Positions 18,118-26,449 of a stretch of 64,000 nucleotides of DNA are shown here, piece by piece. The notes beneath the pieces were generated by a model. It was given only the letters and a program-made list of their open reading frames with translations. It was not told where the DNA came from and did not search any database. Both the position numbers and the translations under genes were made by a program. Each line of letters begins with the position of its first letter. Position 1 is the first letter of the stretch. Source of the DNA: Candidatus Omnitrophota bacterium (GTDB lineage Bacteria > Hinthialibacterota > Hinthialibacteria > Hinthialibacterales > Hinthialibacteraceae); contig JABLXU010000018.1 of the NCBI GenBank assembly GCA_013177805.1, forward strand, positions 26,003 to 90,002, in the 5' to 3' direction.

Positions 18118-18969
18118 TCAGGTGGAAAAGAAATAATCGGCCAAGGAGGCAAAGAGGGCATAACCGGGGCCGGGCTCGTTCCAGCGGCCGGGGCGTCCGG
18201 TAGCTTGGCGCCGTTTTTCACCCCACTCGCCCGGCCAGTTGGCTGGAACTTGGTGGAGGAAGAAGGCGCGTTCAGGGTGGGGCATGAGGGCCGCGACGTT
18301 TCCGCGGGGATTGCAGATGCCGGCGATATTGGCGTAGGAGCCGTTGGGATTAATAGGAAATTCGGGGTCAATCTCTCCCTGGGGGCCGCAGTAACGCCAG
18401 AGGATGAGGTTTTGTTCGTCGAGGGCACGCAGGATATCGGGATTCTCGCTGATAAAGCGGCCTTCGCCGTGGGAGAGAGTCATGGGGAGTATTTGATTTT
18501 GGTTCAGTTTGCGGGTGAACGGCGTCCGTGAGGGAGGAGTGTCGCAGCGAAGGTTAATCCAGGCGCAATGGTGTCCCCGGCGGACGACGTGCCCGCCGCG
18601 GGTCATGTAATTGGGAGCAAGGGCCATTTCCACGCGGCCCGGATGCAACCCTGGGAGCAGGCCGCTTTCGAGGAGGATTTGCGCGCCATTGCAAATACCG
18701 AGGACTGGTTTGCCTTTTTCGGCCTGCTGGGCCAGCGTTTCGAGAAGGGGTTCTTTGGCAGCGATGACGCCGGCGCGGACGCGGTCTTCGTAAGAGAAGC
18801 CGCCAGGGATGATATAGGCGTCGAACGGTTCCAATTCGGCGGCCGGCCGGTTCCAGCGGAAGATTTCGGGTTGGAGGCCGGCGGCCTGGATGGCGCGGGC
18901 GGTCTCGGTTTCACAATTCGAACCCGGGAACTGCAGAATGGCGACGCGAGGCAAGGGGGAGTGAATCAT
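18118..18969 (-). CDS. purQ: Phosphoribosylformylglycinamidine synthase subunit PurQ (glutaminase)
   Basis: Class I glutamine amidotransferase supplying ammonia to PurL in purine synthesis. VAILQFPGSNCETETARAI at the N-terminus, IPGGFSYEDRVRAG (PurQ-specific), the nucleophile Cys in GICNGAQIL, and PHPERAFF with the catalytic His and Glu are all present. About 283 residues from this start, slightly longer than the small bacterial PurQ. An in-frame ATG at 18990 is possible but lacks a purine-rich site. purL and purS are not adjacent. Confidence 0.95.
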   Translation of the reverse strand: MIHSPLPRVAILQFPGSNCETETARAIQAAGLQPEIFRWNRPAAELEPFDAYIIPGGFSYEDRVRAGVIAAKEPLLETLAQQAEKGKPVLGICNGAQILLESGLLPGLHPGRVEMALAPNYMTRGGHVVRRGHHCAWINLRCDTPPSRTPFTRKLNQNQILPMTLSHGEGRFISENPDILRALDEQNLILWRYCGPQGEIDPEFPINPNGSYANIAGICNPRGNVAALMPHPERAFFLHQVPANWPGEWGEKRRQATGRPGRWNEPGPGYALFASLADYFFST

Positions 18970-19123
18970 GTCACGTACTTTCAGGATCATGGGGTGATCG
19001 ATGATATCCTAGAAGGATTGTCACATCAGATTGAGGTAATTCAATCCCGGTGGAGAGGATTTTGGCAGTGGAAGGACGGCCTTCTTTCCAGAATCTTCAT
19101 TGTGAAGGAGGAGGAGGTCTGGG

Positions 19124-19495
19124 CTATAAAAAACGGATGGTGAGAGGGTAACGGAAAGCCATTCCGTCGTTGGCCTGGATGGCGGCGTATATGCTGGCGG
19201 CAAACCAGAACAGGCCGAGCGCCAGGGCGAGGGGAATTCCGATAAAAAAGAAAAACAGGAGGACGCAAGGAATCGCGTAGAGAGTGACGCTGATCTGGAA
19301 ATTGATCGCTTCCTTTCCGTGTTCATCGATGAACGCGGAATCGTGCCGTTTGATGAGCCAAAGCACCAACGGAGCGATAAGGTGGCCGACCGGCGGCAAG
19401 ATAAAAATGGCGAAGCACGAAAGGTGGCAAAAGGTGGACCAGAGCCGTTCATCCTTGGATATTTCCGGGGAGATCCCCATTTCGTCGAGCCTCAT
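19124..19495 (-). CDS. DUF4870-family small membrane protein
   Basis: A 123-residue protein. The ATG has a strong AAAGGAG site. Three to four hydrophobic segments are seen: CHLSCFAIFILPPVGHLIAP, LVLWLIKR, and a long C-terminal pair FQISVTLYAIPCVLLFFFFI and ALALGLFWFAASIYAAI. The EHGKEAINFQISV motif between helices is the signature of DUF4870 (Tic20-like) proteins. The function of the family is not established. It lies downstream of purQ on the same strand orientation, with its own ribosome site, in a short monocistronic unit. Confidence 0.85.
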   Translation of the reverse strand: MRLDEMGISPEISKDERLWSTFCHLSCFAIFILPPVGHLIAPLVLWLIKRHDSAFIDEHGKEAINFQISVTLYAIPCVLLFFFFIGIPLALALGLFWFAASIYAAIQANDGMAFRYPLTIRFL

Positions 19496-19661
19496 GTGTT
19501 TTCTCCTTTGTTGACTTCAGTCTGCCCGGATTCGGGGAATGAGACAAGACGCGTGGACGAAATTGACAGCCCGATCGAGGGAGCAAAAGAGAGACGAAGG
19601 GTTTAATAAAATTATGCCAACGGTACGGATGGATCGTGTGCGCGAAAGGCCGATAGAACAT

Positions 19662-19711
19662 CCTTTCAGGGTTTCCCTCACCCTGCCCCACTCCCAGAGC
19701 GAAAGGAAATG
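19662..19711. repeat. Intergenic repeat family A copy
   Basis: CCTTTCAGGGTTTCCCTCAC then CCTGCCCCACTCCC and a degenerate right arm AGAGCGAAAGG. The left half matches 10338 and 14063. Confidence 0.7.
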
Positions 19712-19732
19712 ATTATCTTGGTCCCGGCCTAT

Positions 19733-19790
19733 ACCAGGACTGAAGCCCTGGGCTGGTTTAATAAGGCTAGTTTAATAGCGCCGATGGCGT
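19733..19790. repeat. Intergenic repeat family B copy
   Basis: CCAGGACTGAAGCCCTGGGC, an AT-rich spacer with TTTAATAAGGCTAGTTTAAT, then GCGCCGATGGCG. Same layout as 3719-3768. Confidence 0.6.
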
Positions 19791-20001
19791 TGGCACGGCG
19801 AACCCACACATCGGAACCTCATTCATGACAAAGAAGCCACAGAATCTAGCTCATCCTCACTTTGCCGAAATAGAGACTTTTTGATGGCACTCCGCTCCAA
19901 AATTTGTATCGATTCACTCCAGACAACTTTTTACAAAACTCCCGGATGGTCAGCCTGTTTTTCGATACACTCAGTGTGAGAAAGCTTGAAGGAGTATGGC
20001 C

Positions 20002-20988
20002 GTGACCGGGAACCTTGTACAGTTACGGAGCAATGATGATCAGCAGCGGATTGTTCTATTTTACCTCGAACGAATCATGGAACAATTGGAGAACGGATGC
20101 CTTCTGCTGGCCCGTCAGGCGTTTGAACGATACAGTTCTTACTTTGCCACGCTGTTGAAACCCAATCACCTTCAGCGGCTGCAAGAAGCGGTGGCGCAAC
20201 CCGATCCCTGGTCTTCCAGCAAAGAAAACGCATTTTTCGAGCGAATGCAAAACGCATGGGAGTTCGGCGAGCACAAGGCGGTGCATGACTGCGGGCGGGA
20301 AATTCTGCTTCATCATCATCATGAATCCGACCCATGCGCCCTCTGCGTCAAGGTCAACGATATGTTGGTGGTGAATAACGCCCACTACATCGAACCGGAC
20401 AGCATCGCCATCAATACCTTCATCGACGCCAAAATCGATTTCGTTGTCGAAAAACGCAAATCCAGCGCGCAAACCCGTAAAAACCTCCAGGGGAATCCGG
20501 GATTTTACCTGCAAGACGCGGTGGGCACGCGTTATCGTTGCTTTGTCAAGCAGGTGAATGACGTCAAGGTGGGGGATGTCTTAAAGCTCAAAATCACGAA
20601 CATTCCCGGCCTGGCTATCGCGACCCGCAACAACCAGGAACCTATCCTATACCTGGAGCCCCGCGTTTCGCCCGGCGATTTGATTGAAATCGAACTCGTC
20701 AGCCTTTCCCACACGGAAAACAGTTTCACGTTCCGGCATCACAGCTACGATGGCTTCTTGTGGTTCAAACGGCGGGGCGTGAACAAGGCCCTGTTCAATC
20801 AATCCACCCTCCGGCCGGGAGAACGGATTATCGCCAAGGTGCTTTATACCACCGAGGAAGAAAAACGGGCCAGCAACGGCAACATCACGCGGCTGGGCAT
20901 CATCAAGGCGATTCCCGTACGCAAGGCCGATCAGGAACTGAACCCGGAGGACAATCCAGATACCGACGCTGCCAAAGCTCTAAACTGA
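20002..20988 (+). CDS. Unknown cytoplasmic protein with CxxC and two possible TRAM/OB-like segments
   Basis: The best ribosome site, AAGGAG at 19989-19994, is 7 nt from a GTG at 20002 but only 1 nt from the in-frame ATG at 19996, so the GTG start (328 residues) is preferred. The N-terminal half is helical. A HHHH run and DPCALC (CxxC) lie near residues 105-117. Two later segments, GDVLKLKITNIPGLAIATR and PGERIIAKVLY, look like TRAM/OB beta strands, suggesting nucleic-acid binding; this is inference from pattern. The tail is acidic. The last 86 bp overlap the 3' end of asnB on the other strand. No family was recognised. Confidence 0.72.
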   Translation: MTGNLVQLRSNDDQQRIVLFYLERIMEQLENGCLLLARQAFERYSSYFATLLKPNHLQRLQEAVAQPDPWSSSKENAFFERMQNAWEFGEHKAVHDCGREILLHHHHESDPCALCVKVNDMLVVNNAHYIEPDSIAINTFIDAKIDFVVEKRKSSAQTRKNLQGNPGFYLQDAVGTRYRCFVKQVNDVKVGDVLKLKITNIPGLAIATRNNQEPILYLEPRVSPGDLIEIELVSLSHTENSFTFRHHSYDGFLWFKRRGVNKALFNQSTLRPGERIIAKVLYTTEEEKRASNGNITRLGIIKAIPVRKADQELNPEDNPDTDAAKALN

Positions 20989-22855
20989 GTAAAATCCATA
21001 AGTGGTTGTTATAATCCCGTTTCCCGTCTTGATGGTCCTTTATTATCTCCTGAACGCGCCGGGGATTGAACAATCCCCGGCGCGCGACTGTCTCAGGCGA
21101 CGCCACGTCATTGATCAAGTCCCGTAATTCCTTTTTGAACCATTCGCCCACCGGCACATCGAATCCATGTTTCCGCCGCCGGATGATTTCAGGAGGCAGA
21201 CAGTCCGCGAAGGCCTGTTTCAATATCCATTTGGTGGTTTTCCCGCGTAATTTCAGACGCGCGGGAAGCGAAAAGCCGAATTCCACCAACGTGTGGTCGA
21301 GAAACGGCACCCGCACTTCCAACGAATGGAGCATCGACATGCGGTCTACCTTGCGGAGCATGTCCGCGGCCAGGGTATGCCGCAGATCCACCCACAACAT
21401 GCGGTTCAAATCGTCCCAATCGGGCATTTCATCGAATAGATCTCTCCGCAAACGGCATGGACCATCGAAAGCCATAGCCTCGCGGACCTCATCGCGCAGT
21501 AACGGAGCGCGGATTTCGTCCTCGAAATGAATACCCCATTTGAGATGCCGCGCGAATGGGTCGGGATCCAGTCCGCGAAAGAATTTCTTGATCTGCCGCA
21601 GAAAATCCATCGCCACATTGGCCCGGGACTCGGGAATTCCCGCCACCAGCGTGCGGGACAGAAAACGCTGCCAGGATTCCGGCAAGAACGCGAAGAAACG
21701 CCGGTAATATTCGGCTTGATATTTCCGGTACCCCGCGAAGACCTCGTCCCCGCCGTCTCCGGAGAGGACCACTTTCACATGCCCCGCGGCCAGCCGGGAA
21801 ACAAAGTAAACCGGGAGGCAGGAGGAGTCGGCCAGGGGTTCATCCAGTTGCCAGGTGATGTCTTCCAACGCCGTGAGCAGATCCCGGGGAGCGAGCCGTT
21901 TTTCGTAATGCTCGGTCCCGAACTGACGGGCTATGGTACGGGCGTAGGGGGTTTCGTCGAAGAGGCGGTGGCCTTCGAAGCCAATCGCGAACGATTTGAA
22001 ACCCGGCCCCAAATGATCGTGCATCAGGGCCACCAGGATGCTCGAATCGATCCCGCCCGATAAAAACGCGCCCACGGGCACATCCGACAGCAAATGTTCC
22101 CGGACTACGTTTTTCAAACGATCGGCCAATTCCCGCTGGATATCTTGTTCGTCCACTTCGGTCAAAGGGCGGATGGTTTCTTTCGGATTCCAGAAGGGCC
22201 GGATGGTGATATTCCCATCCTGAAATATCAACATCTCGCCCGCGCCCAACTGCCGGATACCTTGGAACATCGTAAGCGGTTCCGGGGCCGAAAAGTAAGC
22301 CAGAAAGTAATTCAACGCTTCCAGGTCGATCCCCCGGGGCACCTCGGGATCCAGTAGAATAGATTTGATTTCCGAGCCAAACCGCAGTGCCTTCCCATCG
22401 AAATGATAGTACAGCGGTTTGATGCCTAGCCGGTCCCGCGCCAGGATTAACCGGCGCCGCGGCGCGTCCCACAACGCCAGGGCGAACATTCCCCGCGCTC
22501 GCTCCAAAAACGTGTCCCCATACTGGCGGTAGAGGTGCAGATAGGTTTCCGTGTCAGACGCGGTCCGGTAACGGCATCCCCGAGACTGCAGATTCCGCTT
22601 TAATTCCGGATGATTATAAAGTTCTCCATTATAGACAATCCACAGCCCGCCGTCCGCGGAGGCCATGGGCATGTGGCTGTCTTGGCCCAGCCCGACGATG
22701 GCCAAGCGGCGCGAACCGAGGCCCACGCCACCCGCCCGGTACAGGCCCTCGTCGTCCGGCCCCCGGTGTTGGATGATCCGTGTCATGGCTGTCAGGAGGC
22801 GTTCATCCACCGGCTGGTTTGGATCAGTATAGACAATCCCGCAAATGCCGCACAT
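20903..22855 (-). CDS. asnB: Asparagine synthetase (glutamine-hydrolysing)
   Basis: Makes asparagine from aspartate, ATP and glutamine. The N-terminal class II glutaminase begins with the nucleophile Cys2 (MCGICGI) and has QHRGPDDEG and LYNHPELK. The synthetase half carries the PPi-loop FLSGGIDSS and the later LSGDGGDEVFAGYRKYQ. At 650 residues it is typical of AsnB/AsnH-type enzymes, which sometimes act in polysaccharide or exopolymer clusters rather than in asparagine supply. The C-terminal end overlaps the convergent unknown gene by 86 bp. No operon partner is evident. Confidence 0.95.
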   Translation of the reverse strand: MCGICGIVYTDPNQPVDERLLTAMTRIIQHRGPDDEGLYRAGGVGLGSRRLAIVGLGQDSHMPMASADGGLWIVYNGELYNHPELKRNLQSRGCRYRTASDTETYLHLYRQYGDTFLERARGMFALALWDAPRRRLILARDRLGIKPLYYHFDGKALRFGSEIKSILLDPEVPRGIDLEALNYFLAYFSAPEPLTMFQGIRQLGAGEMLIFQDGNITIRPFWNPKETIRPLTEVDEQDIQRELADRLKNVVREHLLSDVPVGAFLSGGIDSSILVALMHDHLGPGFKSFAIGFEGHRLFDETPYARTIARQFGTEHYEKRLAPRDLLTALEDITWQLDEPLADSSCLPVYFVSRLAAGHVKVVLSGDGGDEVFAGYRKYQAEYYRRFFAFLPESWQRFLSRTLVAGIPESRANVAMDFLRQIKKFFRGLDPDPFARHLKWGIHFEDEIRAPLLRDEVREAMAFDGPCRLRRDLFDEMPDWDDLNRMLWVDLRHTLAADMLRKVDRMSMLHSLEVRVPFLDHTLVEFGFSLPARLKLRGKTTKWILKQAFADCLPPEIIRRRKHGFDVPVGEWFKKELRDLINDVASPETVARRGLFNPRRVQEIIKDHQDGKRDYNNHLWILLSLELWQRRYLDCPPGSVPDRPCVRESP

Positions 22856-23027
22856 ATCAGTTCAATATCGATGGTTTGGAATGATGGTTCTGGTAAGTAT
22901 GTATCGATTTAACTCATTACGGAACCTTTGGGATTGGCAGAAACGCACCGGGAGGAGCGAAGAAAATGTCCTGTGAGGGGATGGCAGCAGGGATTGTTTC
23001 ATGATGAATAAGCTTTTAATGAAGCCG

Positions 23028-23778
23028 TTACCCCACTCCGCCCAGCCAAAAAATCAGCCCGCACGCGCCGGATGTGGTGATTTGGATCGTCAAATTGTCC
23101 AGGCAGTGAAACGACACCGCTTCGACCAGTGTGGTGATCATGGCCAGGATTAGGGAAGCAAGCAGCACAAAGGACCAGGCGGCGTTGTATCCCAGGGATA
23201 ACAGGATCACACAGCCGCACAGGGACGCCAGAAATACTGCCCCGCTGCCCTCGATACTGCGGCGTGTGACCATACCCCGTAAGGTGGGAACCCGGTAGGT
23301 ATGCTTCCCCCATCGAGTTCCCACGGGTTCGCCGGCGGCATCGCCCCATCCGGTAGTGATGTATCCCACTACCGCGAATTGGCCAAACAACAAGTTGCTG
23401 AGCATGCCGCCCAGAGCTGTCATCAAAAAGGGGACAAGGATACAAAATTTTTCAAATGGATGATCATTTGGCCGGGCAACTGCCCGAAACAGCCGGCTTT
23501 GATTTCCACGCCAAACCGCGCACAGGACGACCACTCCCACCGCCGCCCCGAAAACTTGAACGGCCCCAAATCCTTTCATCAAGCCTAAAATCCCGGCTAA
23601 GGTGAAGATGACGAAATGAAATATTTTTCCGGGAATACCCCACCGGCCACTGCCACCGTTCCCGGCAGTATGCGGCTGACCATCCCGCGAGAACTTCCGT
23701 AATTAATCCGGGGGGAAAAATCAGGATCCAATCCCAGAGGGATGGAAACGTCCAGAAGGAGAAATCCGGTAGCCTCAT
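23028..23778 (-). pseudogene. Dolichol/phytol-kinase-like (COG0170) membrane protein with apparent frameshift
   Basis: The main frame (up to about 23702) lacks a usable start but reads GKIFHFVIFTLAGILGL, then hydrophobic helices, GDAAGEPVGTRWGKHTYRVP, RRSIEGSGAVFLASL and TLVEAVSFHCLDNLTIQI. These are the conserved blocks of CTP-dependent dolichol/phytol kinases. In another frame, an ATG at 23778 overlaps the stop of the upstream gene as ATGA. It gives MRLPDFSFWTFPSLWDWI and LITEVLAGWSAAYCRERW, a plausible N-terminal helix ending where the kinase frame starts to look conserved. One frame change near 23640-23680 joins them into a protein of about 250 residues. It could be a true frameshift, a programmed shift or a sequence error. 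Confidence 0.6.
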
Positions 23779-24587
23779 AGCGGGAAAAATAGGTTTCCTC
23801 TTTTTTCTATGGAAGTGGGGGAGGTAACAGACGTGTCTGGATTGGATAACATCTGTTGAGTCGAATCCCAATCCCCGGCAATGATCGAAGTTTGTTCCTC
23901 CTTGTTGCCGTTGTCCGCCCGCAACCAGGAGGCATAATCCCGGCAGTCGTTTTGGTCATAGGAAAACAGCCGCGCCCGGATCCCTGCGATGGCCAGCGCC
24001 ATGCGGAACGGTTCGAAAGAATAGCGGCAGATCACGAACAATCCCTGGGTAAATGGATTCGTTTTTAATGAGGGTAAAATCAAGTCATGCAGGATGTCCC
24101 GCGCGGAGGTCATAATATAAAAAACGTAACCCGCCGACAGGGATAGAAGGCCTATTTCCTTGATCACACAGGCCTGGCACGAAGCCGGGATTTCCCTGGA
24201 GGCTCTATGCGGGTCCGGTCTGCGGTGAAGGTTCTGCTCCAAAAAATAACAGTCATGATTGCTTCTACCCGATACGCAAGGAGGACTCAGAGATTTCAGG
24301 CAAAACCCCACGCCCAGGACCGGTTGGCCTCTGCCTCGATCATCCGCGTTTCCATCTGTTGCTTGATGGAACACCGGAAGACCTTCACCGGGTGAATTCT
24401 CATCCGCGGGGGCATCTATTTCTGAGTGCTGGTAGTACTGGATTCCCCGCCAGGTCCGCACCGGATGCCGCAGGAGCACGGATTTTATGAAATCCCGCCC
24501 GTATTCCCGCCGGAGGCTGCGGAAGGAAAAATCCCAGATCCGGATATTCAGAAAACGGACGGCGTCGAACCATTCCAGCCATCTCAT
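23775..24587 (-). CDS. Unknown cysteine-rich protein, distantly DUF116-like
   Basis: A 270-residue protein. The ATG has GGGAGG at 11 nt. Seven conserved-looking cysteines occur as GFCLK, PPC, NHDC, SCQAC, VIC and NDC. The GYVFYIMTSARDILHDLILP block followed by GLFVICRYSFEPF resembles the DUF116 layout of a Cys cluster and then a Rossmann-like pair of strands, but the match is from memory of pattern and weak. A metal or Fe-S site is plausible. Its stop overlaps the start of the kinase-like gene (ATGA, 23775-23778), so the two are translationally coupled. No function can be assigned. Confidence 0.6.
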   Translation of the reverse strand: MRWLEWFDAVRFLNIRIWDFSFRSLRREYGRDFIKSVLLRHPVRTWRGIQYYQHSEIDAPADENSPGEGLPVFHQATDGNADDRGRGQPVLGVGFCLKSLSPPCVSGRSNHDCYFLEQNLHRRPDPHRASREIPASCQACVIKEIGLLSLSAGYVFYIMTSARDILHDLILPSLKTNPFTQGLFVICRYSFEPFRMALAIAGIRARLFSYDQNDCRDYASWLRADNGNKEEQTSIIAGDWDSTQQMLSNPDTSVTSPTSIEKRGNLFFPL

Positions 24588-24902
24588 GGGACTTATGGCC
24601 TCCCTGGGAATTCATGAATCTTTCTAGACATTGAAAACAAAGTACTTTATATTATAAAGAAAAGGAATTCAAGTATCCCCGCCAAGGAAAAGGAGAAACG
24701 CAACAAGCGATCTACGGATGAAACGTAATTTGTTGAACGATAATTTCCGATGAGCTAACGGTGCGAGGGAAGCCGTCCGGAAAAAACCACCGGCAATCCG
24801 GCGAATTGTTCCCCGTAAACTTGGGGGATGGGGAAAGCCATGATACAATGTCTCATCACGTGGTTTTGTACTGTCTAAAGAAGAAAGGCCGATCCATTTG
24901 GA
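24588..24902. other. Divergent regulatory region between the Cys-rich gene and the BMC vertex operon
   Basis: Contains a perfect 7+1+7 palindrome CTTTATATTATAAAG at 24645-24659, a candidate operator or minus-strand -10 region. A putative forward promoter lies at 24821-24849. No gene was recognised. Confidence 0.5.
24821..24849 (+). promoter_or_regulatory. Putative promoter of the acetyltransferase/BMC-P operon
   Basis: TTGGGG (24821-24826), 17-nt spacer, TACAAT (24844-24849). The predicted start point is near 24856, 47 nt before the first ATG. The geometry matches the putative gatB promoter. Confidence 0.45.
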
Positions 24903-25451
24903 ATGAACGGGTTCCGCAAAGCGCGTGTGGAGGACGTCCGGCGCATCAAACAACTGATCGACAATCACATGCAAGAAGGTTTCATGCTTCCCCGCCCTCT
25001 GAGCGAGTTGTATGAAAACCTGCGGGATTTTTATGTGTGGGAAGAAGACGGCGTTATCCACGGCAATGTCGGCCTGCACATCGTCTGGGAAAACCTGGCG
25101 GAAGTGAAATCGCTGGTGGTTGATCATCACGGCCGGGGCCGGGGCATCGGGAAACAACTTGTCAACCTGTGCCTCGAGGAAGCACGCCAATTGCACATCC
25201 AAAAAGTGTTCGCCCTCACCCAGATTCCCGATTTCTTCGTGAAGATGGGATTCCAAATTCTTGACAAGGCCCAGTTGCCCCATAAAGTATGGGCCGAGTG
25301 CATCAAGTGTCACAAGTATCCCAGTTGCGATGAGATCGCCGTAGGGATCACCCTCCTGGAAACGCCGCTCCGGTCAATCCAGGAACCGGAATTATTGGCT
25401 GGAGTCTTTCCGACGTTGGCTTCGAAAGCGGCCGGGAATTGCGTGAAATGA
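24903..25451 (+). CDS. ArgA-type (short NAGS-like) GNAT N-acetyltransferase
   Basis: A 182-residue GNAT enzyme. The acetyl-CoA loop VDHHGRGRGIGKQL, the preceding EVKSLVV strand and the VFALTQIPDFFVKMGF block match the stand-alone ArgA-like acetyltransferases that acetylate glutamate or related amino compounds. A CIKCHKYPSC cysteine group follows. It is the first gene of an operon with three BMC vertex proteins; the next start is 9 nt after its stop. A link to a microcompartment substrate or shell regulation is inference from context. The ribosome site is weak. Confidence 0.8.
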   Translation: MNGFRKARVEDVRRIKQLIDNHMQEGFMLPRPLSELYENLRDFYVWEEDGVIHGNVGLHIVWENLAEVKSLVVDHHGRGRGIGKQLVNLCLEEARQLHIQKVFALTQIPDFFVKMGFQILDKAQLPHKVWAECIKCHKYPSCDEIAVGITLLETPLRSIQEPELLAGVFPTLASKAAGNCVK

Positions 25452-25460
25452 GGAGACCTT

Positions 25461-25787
25461 ATGTTTTTGGCTAAAGTGGTGGGGACCGTGGTGGCGACCC
25501 AAAAAGATCCCAAGCTGGCGGGGCTCAAACTGTTGCTTGTTCAGAATCTGACTCTGGACCTGGAGTTGACTAAAAGTTTCGTGGTGGCCGCCGACGCGGT
25601 GGGAGCGGGGACCGGTGAAGTGGTGGTGTGCGCCACCGGCTCCTCCGCCCGATTGACAGAAGTGACACACAATCTGCCGGTGGACGCGGTGATCATGGCT
25701 ATTGTCGATTCCCTTGAAGTCGGCGGCCGGATCACGTACAACAAAATGAACGATGAAAAGCCCGTGGCGGCCGGTCCGGTATCGTAA
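25461..25787 (+). CDS. BMC vertex protein (EutN/CcmL family), first of three
   Basis: A 108-residue EutN/CcmL-fold protein. These form pentamers that cap the vertices of bacterial microcompartment shells. Family blocks are clear: [38 protein letters not shown] and ATGSSAR, then [14 protein letters not shown]. Of the three copies this one keeps the canonical GSSAR. A strong GAGGAG site precedes the ATG. It is followed after 3 nt by the second copy. A 13-residue extension at the C-terminus could be a tail for binding cargo or its neighbour. Confidence 0.93.
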   Translation: MFLAKVVGTVVATQKDPKLAGLKLLLVQNLTLDLELTKSFVVAADAVGAGTGEVVVCATGSSARLTEVTHNLPVDAVIMAIVDSLEVGGRITYNKMNDEKPVAAGPVS

Positions 25788-25790
25788 TCC

Positions 25791-26069
25791 ATGAATATCG
25801 CAACGGTAATCGGATCTCTTTGGGCGACCCAGAAACATCCTAGTTTCAACGGGATGAAATTCTGCGTGATTCAGCCATTGGATCAACACCGCCGGCCGGT
25901 GGGCAGCCCCATTATCGCCGTGGACCCGGATAACCGGTGCGGGCGCGGGGAAACCGTCTTTTACGTGGATGGCGGAGACGCCGCCACGGTCAAAGAAAAC
26001 CACTCCATGCCTTCGGATGCTACCATAGTCGGCATCATTGACAGCATGTCCACGGATAACCACACATGA
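25791..26069 (+). CDS. BMC vertex protein (EutN/CcmL family), second of three
   Basis: A 92-residue paralogue. IATVIGSLWATQKHPSFNGM, FCVIQPLD, IIAVDPDNRCGRGETV and TIVGIIDSM align with the family. The GAGtGE loop has diverged to CGRGET and GSSAR to GGDAA, so it is the most divergent copy. It starts 3 nt after the first copy and its stop overlaps the start of the third (ATGA, 26066-26069). Retention of all core strands argues for function in a hetero-vertex set rather than decay. Confidence 0.9.
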   Translation: MNIATVIGSLWATQKHPSFNGMKFCVIQPLDQHRRPVGSPIIAVDPDNRCGRGETVFYVDGGDAATVKENHSMPSDATIVGIIDSMSTDNHT

Positions 26070-26371
26070 GACTCGCGCGGGTTGTGGGAAATGTCGTTTC
26101 CACGTTGAAGCATGAATCGTACGAGGCGCGGTCATTGCTGCTGGTCGAACCGATTCATCCGGGAGGCGAACCAGCCGGTCCGGCAACCGTAGCCGTGGAC
26201 TACGTTGGCGCGGGAACCGGTGAAGTGGTGCTGATGGGCGCCGCGCCAGGGGCCGCGAAACTAGTCTTTGGAATCCCAATCGCCCCGATCAAGGAAATGG
26301 TCATGGGGATCGTGGACGAAGTCGAACTCCATGGCCAAGTGGTTCTCCGCGCCTCAGAAGAGAACGCCTAA
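26066..26371 (+). CDS. BMC vertex protein (EutN/CcmL family), third of three
   Basis: A 101-residue paralogue: [43 protein letters not shown] and VMGIVDEVEL. The GSSAR loop is replaced by GAAPGAA. Its start is coupled to the previous stop by ATGA. No BMC-H or BMC-T shell gene and no encapsulated dehydrogenase or lyase lies in this window. A complete shell would therefore need hexamers encoded elsewhere, as in known satellite BMC loci. Confidence 0.93.
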   Translation: MRLARVVGNVVSTLKHESYEARSLLLVEPIHPGGEPAGPATVAVDYVGAGTGEVVLMGAAPGAAKLVFGIPIAPIKEMVMGIVDEVELHGQVVLRASEENA

Positions 26372-26449
26372 CAATATAAACCGAAAAAATAAATCACTTT
26401 CTTCCCGCGTTATGAATTTCCGCGGTATATCCCTGGAAGCCGTCCCGGC

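Larger units (their letters stand above)
19496..20001. other. Divergent intergenic region with repeats
   Basis: Holds a family-A copy (19662-19711) and a family-B copy (19733-19790). The ribosome site for the following gene (AAGGAG 19989-19994) lies at the right end. No gene was recognised. Confidence 0.5.

Noticed and set aside
22999..23445. 148-codon minus-strand frame over the kinase-like gene
   Set aside because: Different frame from the conserved kinase blocks; product lacks conserved features.
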